From Paroedura picta (lineage: Eukaryota > Chordata > Lepidosauria > Squamata > Gekkonidae): DNA of 64,000 nt. How positions within the stretch are numbered: position 1 is the stretch's first letter; every line of letters starts with the position of its first letter. Below the pieces are notes generated by a model. It made no database searches, was not told the origin of the DNA, and saw nothing but the letters and a program-made list of their open reading frames with translations. A program made the position numbers and the translations under genes. Location of the stretch: contig NC_135379.1 of the NCBI RefSeq assembly GCF_049243985.1, positions 20,420,001 through 20,484,000 on the forward strand, read 5' to 3'. Below are positions 57,443 to 64,000 of this stretch, piece after piece.

Positions 57443-57613
57443 GACCGTTTATGCACTGGAGGTTTCATGCCGGGCTGCAGGCTGGAGTTTTAGTCGTGGC
57501 AGGTTGCCCCACCTCTTCCTGCACCCACATGGGAGAGCATTTGGCTCATCCGCCCCCGATTTGTGTTCTTGCATGGAAGCTGGGGCACAGAAGTTCCCAG
57601 TGCATAAGCGGTC
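57443..57613. mobile_element. Small TIR element, inverted copy of 18171
   Basis: Begins GACCGTTTATGCACTGGAGG and ends CCAGTGCATAAGCGGTC, an imperfect inverted terminal repeat. The full length aligns with the reverse complement of 18171-18347. Confidence 0.7.
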
Positions 57614-58187
57614 TATTGGAGTAAACTACCACACCCATTATTAGCAGATCACCGTCAAACATTAGGCACACAGAGGTGTGCCAACACAGTTCATTCCATG
57701 GTTACAGAAAAGGGGATAAGTGAGCCATTTTCAGAGGAATCCTGTTTTCAGATTTCTGCTCTACTTACCTTGATGACAGTGCAGAACATGTAGGAAACTC
57801 CTTAGGAAAGGGGTGAATGCTACCTACAGATTTTGCCAGGCTTCATTTTAACTTTGTCCTGAAATTTCATATTATCAACTGTGGACAGGGAAGAAACTGG
57901 GAAGTATTTTCCACTAATGTCAGACTGGGAGACCGAGTTCAAATCCATACCTTGCAATGAAAACTGAAATACCTTCACCTTCAGCTGAAATAACTTTCAT
58001 TCTTTTCCTATCCTTTCAACCATAGATAGGTAGGATATGGAAAACATAGATCAACGAATCACTGAATATCATCACCATTTAAAAGCATATACAAGAAATT
58101 TGGCAACAGCTTCCAACCAGTCCATATGATTAGAGCCCAACAATTTCAACAATTTAACTACTTGAACATAGAATGTCATAATTCAAT

Positions 58188-58279
58188 GTTCCATGTATCC
58201 CCCATGTTGTATGTAAACCGCCCTGAGCCATATGGAAGGGCAGTATAGAAATCAAATAAATAAACAAATAAATAAATAA
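58188..58279 (+). mobile_element. L2-type LINE 3' tail
   Basis: GTATGTAAACCGCCCTGAGC through TAGAAATCAAATAAATAAAC and (AAAT)n. Near-identical to the tail at 35040-35125. Confidence 0.75.
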
Positions 58280-59580
58280 CAGAAACTCCCAATATATCAC
58301 ATCTGGCTTTCACAAACAAGGGATTATATAAAGACACATGTGAGACAGTTTCTACTGCTCCATCAATGCAGGAACACATTCTTTCTATCCAGGGAATCTA
58401 TTATTTCTAAGATTTTCAATATATTCAGCTCTTGGAAATGAGATGCATCTTGTCAATGAAATTAAATGTCTATATTTAGGGGGTTGCATAGTGATCAAAT
58501 AGCTACAGTAAAGCAAGTAGTGAGGATATGCCCATAATACAGAGGAGAACACTTTCTTTACAAATCAGTACACACCATGGATCAAAATTGCAATAAATTA
58601 GCTTCACTTATTGTGTTCAATAAGAGATATGAGCAATAACTGAATAAATGATCATCCGTTGAAAATCCTCATACCATTCAGAGAGAAAAATATTAACATA
58701 TGATGATGAAAAATGAGTCTCGCCTCATAAGATATACTAATAGACTACAGGATTCCAGCAGAAATATTTATAACCTCATCTTGACAGCCTGTTTGTATGC
58801 AATGGACTGTAGGGAACATAAACCAATTTCTAATCTCATTATCAAATTGGAGATCCAAGTGGGAATTCCCAATATGATTAGGAAAAAAGCTTGTTTACAA
58901 TCTCTCAAGATCTTTGACAATTCTGTGCTGCCATAATGTGCCCCATACACCAATGCAGCATCTGAAAATCTCAACCATTTGCCAAGTATTGCTGTTTGGA
59001 GATAATAAGAAGATGGGGCATTCTTATTTTGATGTCTGCTAAGTTATCCCATTTTACAGTAATTAATAAATTGCTCAATTTGATTTCTGAAGTGTTGCCT
59101 AATCAATTATAATAACAAAACATCCTCACCATATAGCTTTAGAAGAATAATTGGATGACATCCTAGTGATGGAGCCTTTACATCCATGTTTGACAACAGG
59201 TCTTTTGTATAGAGTGCAAAGGTTTTAGAGTCAATATGCATCCTTGCCACACTCCTTTAACCACGGGAATTCTTTCTGTTAAATGACCCTGCTTTTGACT
59301 ATCACACCTGTATAGCTGTATACTTACATACAATAATCAAATTCAATGCAGTAATCATCTAGAAACTGCACATGATTGTAACCTGGCCCATTGCTTTTCT
59401 CTGTTTATGGTATCAAATGCTGACCAAATCTATATTATCTTTACATATTTTTAGTCAAATATGAAAGAATTGGCCCTTCCTAAAATCAAAGTATTCTAGT
59501 CCCAAAATATTGCAATTTATCAATCCAAGAGTTCAGTTTAAAGTCCAAGGGCATCATTCGATGCCTTTACCATATACTCA
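58280..59580. other. CDK6 intron, nothing recognised
   Basis: AT-rich. No gene, RNA or repeat recognised. Confidence 0.4.
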
Positions 59581-59689
59581 GGCTGTTTCATGTATTGTTT
59601 GTAAGTTTAATGTAAACCGCCCTGATCCTCCAGGGAGGGCGGTATATAAATAAACAAACAAACAAACAAACAAACAAACAAACAAACAA
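59581..59689 (+). mobile_element. LINE 3' tail with (AAAC)n
   Basis: TAATGTAAACCGCCCTGATC, GGGAGGGCGGTATATAAATA and then about eleven AAAC units. Confidence 0.75.
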
Positions 59690-60089
59690 GGAGCGCACAT
59701 TCCTCATTGGTCTAATGCATTTTGCACAGGAATTTGAAGTCCAAAGGTGACAAATGAATCCAGGCCCTGAATCTTTATGTCAACCCTTCAACTGGTAATG
59801 TACTTTGAAGCAAGATAAGAACAGTGTCGGTTTTCAAGACGATTAGGGTTCTGCTGCTATTCTAAGAAAACTCTTCTTTTTCTTATTAAAGAAGGTGATG
59901 ATTATATACATTGGCCATGATCTGAAGGAACTGTTTACATGTACAATAAGAAGCTTATACACAGTTAAAGTGTACTTTGTAGGGTTTTTTAAAAATTTCT
60001 CCAGCTATTAAAGCTGAGGAAACAAACTACTTTTCTATTTAAAAAAATCATTTGTGTTTTCAGTTTTGTGAGATTTACTAATGAAAATA

Positions 60090-60345
60090 TTTATTTACTT
60101 ATTCTATTACATTTATTAACCAGACGCCCTCAGCCAGCTGACTTGCAGTGGTGTACAACAGTAAAATAATAAACAATAATAAATAAAAACCATACATACA
60201 ACAGTACAACAGTCCGTCTGCAAGCCCTTTAAAACTCCATAGTCCCCTTCAACCCAGCACCTCAGGCAGAGGAGAAGGAGGGATCCAAAAGATCTTCCTT
60301 GGCCCAGCCTCAACCAAAAACCTGGTGGAAGAGCGCCGTCTTATA
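60090..60345 (-). mobile_element. L2-type LINE 3' fragment
   Basis: On the minus strand it reads CGGCGCTCTTCCACCAGG, TTTTTGGTTGAGGCTGGGCC and an A/T-rich tail, matching the end of the copy at 8140. Confidence 0.7.
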
Positions 60346-60353
60346 GGCCTTTA

Positions 60354-60486
60354 AGGAAGCTTGGATGGGAGATCACCAAGGAAATCCAGGGTTGATATGC
60401 AGAGGCAGGCAATGGCAAATCACCTCTGAACATCTCTTGCCTTGAATATCCTATAGGGTCAATGAGGTCAGCTACAACTCTATGGT
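60354..60486 (+). mobile_element. 5S-derived SINE, fragment
   Basis: CTTGGATGGGAGATCACCAA is the 3' edge of 5S rRNA. The body GCAGAGGCAGGCAATGGCAA and TCTCTTGCCTTGAATATCC follows. Confidence 0.75.
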
Positions 60487-60582
60487 GTATTCCACTGCCA
60501 TCTACCCTTTCTAGGGTAACGTCTACTTGGCACAATTCAACAATCCATAATATAGCAGATGTTACAATAAACGTTGGCCATT

Positions 60583-60874
60583 AAGAAGAAGAAAAAGAAG
60601 AAGAAGAGTTGGTTCTTATATGCCGCTTTTCCCTACCCGAAGGAGGCTCAAAGCGGCTTACAGTCGCCTTCCCATTCCTCTCCCCACAACAGACACCCTG
60701 TGGGGTGGGTGAGGCTGAGAGAGCGTTGATATCACTGCTCGGCCAGAACAGTTTTATCAGTGCCATGGCAAGCCCAAGGTCATCCAGCTGGCTGCATGTG
60801 GGGGAGTGCAGAATCGAACCCGGCATGCCTGGTTAGAAGTCCACACTCTTAACCACTACACCAAACTGGCTCTC
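60583..60874 (-). mobile_element. TTC-tailed tRNA-derived SINE
   Basis: Full-length copy on the minus strand, head at the right (ACTACACCAAACTGGCTCTC), (GAA)n at the left. CDK6 intron. Confidence 0.88.
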
Positions 60875-61582
60875 TTAAGTGCCATAGGACTTTTGAATGT
60901 TTTGGTTTTACAGGTATGTTTGCACTCCCTTTGGTCGTTATGAAGAAAACATAATAAATAAATTAATTTGGTGGGGAGGGGGAGCAATTTTTAATTAAAA
61001 AGTCAAAAGACCTTTCTTGAATTGTGGTCAAATTCTAAGTCCTCTTATTTCAAACAAGAAGTAATATTCTTCTCCATGTGTACATTTTATCAGCTCCCAT
61101 TCTGGCAAGGCAGGAAATACTAAAGGTTACTTTTGGATAGTTATAGGAAAATTAAACATTATGAAGATTAAAACAATATGGAAATCATATGTAAAGTTTG
61201 GCAAATGAATAAAAAATGCCTCCCCCTTTTTATATATCTGCATTTAAAAAAAAAACTGGAAGTCATACATCTGTTAATGATACTCAACTAAATAAGTAAA
61301 CACTTCTCTTGAAAAAGGAATATTAATATATTGGAAAGATTTATAGTTATTGTTTAATAAATCTATATTTTCAGCAACTATTATGATTTTCAAGTGATGT
61401 AAATTAACTAACACTGAGTTCATATAAGCTTTTATTTAACGATCCCATTAGGGGTATTTTTATAATGCTGATGTAATTTAATACATTCATTTTTATATAT
61501 ACTATGCTATGATTATTGTCTTATCTTCTAATTTTGTGACCCTGCTCTAGTACACTGCTCTATGGTATGTATTACACTACAG
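60875..61582. other. CDK6 intron, nothing recognised
   Basis: AT-rich, no element assigned. Confidence 0.4.
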
Positions 61583-61775
61583 TTTGATTCCCGCTCCTTT
61601 TCCACAGGCAGCCAGCTGGGTGACCTTGGGACAGTCACAGTTCTCTCAGAGCTCTCTCAACCCCACCTACCTCACAGAGTGTCTGTTGTCGGGAGAGGAA
61701 GGGAAGGAGATTGTAACCCATTTTGAGCCTCCTTTAGGCAGTGAAAAATGGGGCATAAAAACCACCTCTTCCTCT
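61583..61775 (+). mobile_element. Older, diverged member of the TTC-tailed SINE
   Basis: TTTGATTCCCGCTCC, CAGCCAGCTGGGTGACCTTG, GTGTCTGTTGTCGGGAGAGG and AACCACCTCTTCCTC follow the family order, but with a different GACAGTCACAG segment. An older subfamily lacking the first part of the head. Confidence 0.7.
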
Positions 61776-64000
61776 ACCACCTTGGGGTACCACCTCCATC
61801 AATGACTCCATCCCAGTTATTATGGAGTACCTGTTGGTTCTGCCTTTTTTGACTGCAGTGTTTTTAGCTGCAATCCACCTTGAGTTTCAGTGAGAAAAGT
61901 AAACCACACATGGAAAAAAAATCACATAAACAAAATGTAGGTGACTGTGAGCAAATCATAATCATTGAGGCCCAGAAAAAGGGAAGCATATTTGCTGAGA
62001 TTTTTAACTGAGTTCAGAGAGGGTCAAAATGGAGCAAAGTCATATGAAATTTTCATGATAATAATATCAAATGCCTATGAAAGACAGCTTGATTTCAACA
62101 GCAGAATAGATTTTATTTTTCAGTCATGTTGATTGACTTTTAAAACGTTGAGGCAACAGCTTATCAAGCAGCTTCCCTTAGGCCTCATCAACTGAAAACG
62201 TTCCTAGTCCAACTGCTATGCTGGGAAACTGTTGAATAGCAAATGTTTAATGCCAGCAGGTCAGTTTCTCATGGAATAAACTTTGCTTAACCAAACATAC
62301 TCCTGCTTGTATCAGTTGAAAGCGGTTTGTACACATGAATGAAAGCAGGAAAGAAGTTAACTCTTACCTCCTTGCAGGCTTTGCTAACAGCGGTGCAGAG
62401 CAAGTAAACAAAACGGAATAAAGGAAGGTAGCTCATATATGACAAATGTCGTGGAGAAGAGAAATTCAATCCATCAGTTCCTGTTTCTAAAACTCTATTT
62501 GAAAAAGAACTGAAATGTACTAAGTGGTTTACAAGTAGCTGTGAATCCTGGACAACCCTACACAAACAGGGAAAGGAACAACTTTGGAAAGGCCATGTGC
62601 TCCCCTTGCAAACGTTCAGCTTGAGTCCTTGGAGTCTCAAGACCTGTGCCTGAGACTCTGGATGCTGCACCTGCTGAAATAGACCATTCTGGATAGGCGA
62701 AGCAATGGTTTGATTATGTGTATAAGAAATTTGGTATTTATAGATCTTTCACGTGTATTTAGCAACATGCAAAGAACGACACGAAAATCACAACTGAATT
62801 ATGGATGGTGTTAAGATCGCCAAGTGTTAAACTGGTCCTTGTAGCTGTCCCATTAATATATGTTGATCTGCCGCAATTATCAGGCATTGCTGTTTAGGCT
62901 CCATGCCATGAAAAGCTTCAACTGCTCATTCCTGCATATTAAGCTCCTGTTAAAGGAACAGAACATTTCTCCCCTGACCAGCTGGCAACCTTAGATGGTA
63001 TCCATTCTCATCCGTAATTTCTTAACCAAGATCCAATATAATAAACTCTATGAAACCTCCCATTTCCCCTTGATTTCGACTAATATGATCCTTTAAAAAG
63101 TGTGTTTTGCCACAAAACAAACAGGAGGCAACTCAATTCACATGAATAGCCTAATAGAGTAGATTCAGAATTTAGATTTCCACATGGATAAAGAATCTGG
63201 TATCCATATTTGTTGTCTCTTGGCAGGTGATAGTAAATGGCATGTACTGCAAAATTATTTGTAATGAAACAAGAGAGTATTAGCTTCAGAAGGCACCTGG
63301 ACTTTCAAGACAATAAAAGCATCAGAAACCGTTACAACCACTAAATACCAAGTCATTATGCAGAGAGAGGTAAAATTTCAACTTTTACAGCAGCTGTCCA
63401 GGTTTGAACATAAAAGACAGGAAGGCAAGATAAAGTGAAAACATGTAATTTAGGACAGCTGTCTAGGCTTACCAAGAAAAGAAATATGAAAAAACCCAAC
63501 CCTAAGAGCATTAAAATCAGAGAGCATTTGTAATTGTAATAGCACAACAAACTGACATTTTGTTCAAAGCCAGTTAAAATTTATACTATATAGATTATGC
63601 ATAAAAGAGTTTATATGTTTATTTTAGCATTTTTAGAGCTCTCTCAGTTTGTAATTAAATCAGCATATTAAATTACACTCAATCTGTTCTAAACTCAAAA
63701 TTATGAAGTGCTTAAATTCTGTCTGTATATTTGAACCAAAACTTGTATTCTATAGATTTTTTTTTGAAATCTCTGAAAAACTTCCTTTCAGTATCATGCT
63801 CACATGTAGACAATTAAAAAAATAAAATAAAAAGCTAACAAGATGGTACTGTTATCTGTGGATATCTATACGAATTTTCCTTCGAGGGAGCAACTTTTTT
63901 TCTGTCTCTCTCATCAGACAACTCCTTTTGTAGGAAGATGAAATGTATTCCAATAAAATTTCCAATCCCCCTCAAAAAAGACTAGCAGACAGATCCTAAG
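61776..64000. other. CDK6 intron; one repeat at 62866-62996
   Basis: No further CDK6 exon up to the right edge. A 127-codon minus-strand frame at 62670-62287 resembles no family. Confidence 0.4.
62866..62996. repeat. Dispersed repeat, related to 7205-7326
   Basis: GCTCCATGCCATGAAAAGCT TCAACTGC and TTAAGCTCCTG...GGAACAG align in order with the copy near 7240. Family not named. Confidence 0.5.

Noticed and set aside
59643-59689. Short direct-repeat arrays as CRISPR
   Set aside because: This is an (AAAC)n LINE-tail microsatellite in a vertebrate genome; no spacers exist.
62287-62670. 127-codon minus-strand frame in the CDK6 intron
   Set aside because: Considered as an upstream CDK6 exon, but it contains no kinase sequence and no recognisable family.

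Overview
The window is vertebrate nuclear DNA, almost certainly from a squamate reptile (a lizard). Evidence: spliced vertebrate genes with GT-AG introns, CpG-island promoters, and a typical squamate repeat set. That set comprises Sauria SINEs with Bov-B-like tails, a Bov-B LINE, a nearly complete L1, L2 and CR1 LINE fragments, 5S-rRNA-derived SINEs, a TTC-tailed tRNA-derived SINE, and several hAT and foldback MITE families. No bacterial gene, CRISPR array, LTR element or virus-like element was recognised.

Three host genes were found, all on the minus strand. (1) EFCAB1 (= CLXN, calaxin), 5' half only: exons 1-3 at 6714-2950, the rest off the left edge. (2) FAM133B, complete: 11 coding exons from 30000 down to 17570, 237 codons plus stop. 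(3) CDK6, 3' part only: the last three coding exons at 55880-55830, 48156-48021 and 47487-47341, with the rest off the right edge. Splice sites and reading phase agree at every junction inside the window. FAM133B and CDK6 are neighbours in mammals as well; EFCAB1 beside FAM133B is not the human arrangement.

Region by region: 1-7,110 holds EFCAB1, with a GC-hairpin element that looks like a non-autonomous Helitron and an L2 interrupted by a hAT. 7,110-16,660 is intergenic and dominated by a 6.36-kb L1 inserted in the tail of an L2. 16,660-30,320 is FAM133B and its CpG promoter; its introns carry SINEs, MITEs and a 643-bp chimeric retro-insertion. 30,320-47,340 is intergenic DNA plus the presumed CDK6 3' UTR, with Bov-B, L2, CR1 and Penelope-like repeat pieces. 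47,341-64,000 is the CDK6 3' end and introns.

The genes are functionally unrelated: a ciliary dynein calcium sensor, a basic Lys/Ser-rich nuclear-type protein, and a G1 cyclin-dependent kinase. The most interesting signals are: the chimeric insertion at 18401-19043, flanked by a 15-bp target duplication and carrying segments that match two other places in FAM133B introns; a dispersed repeat with a covarying hammerhead-ribozyme-like core; the hairpin-rich Helitron-like element at 543-1222; and the altered gene neighbourhood. Coordinates of old repeat fragments are approximate. Those of exons, target duplications and perfect inverted repeats were read base by base.
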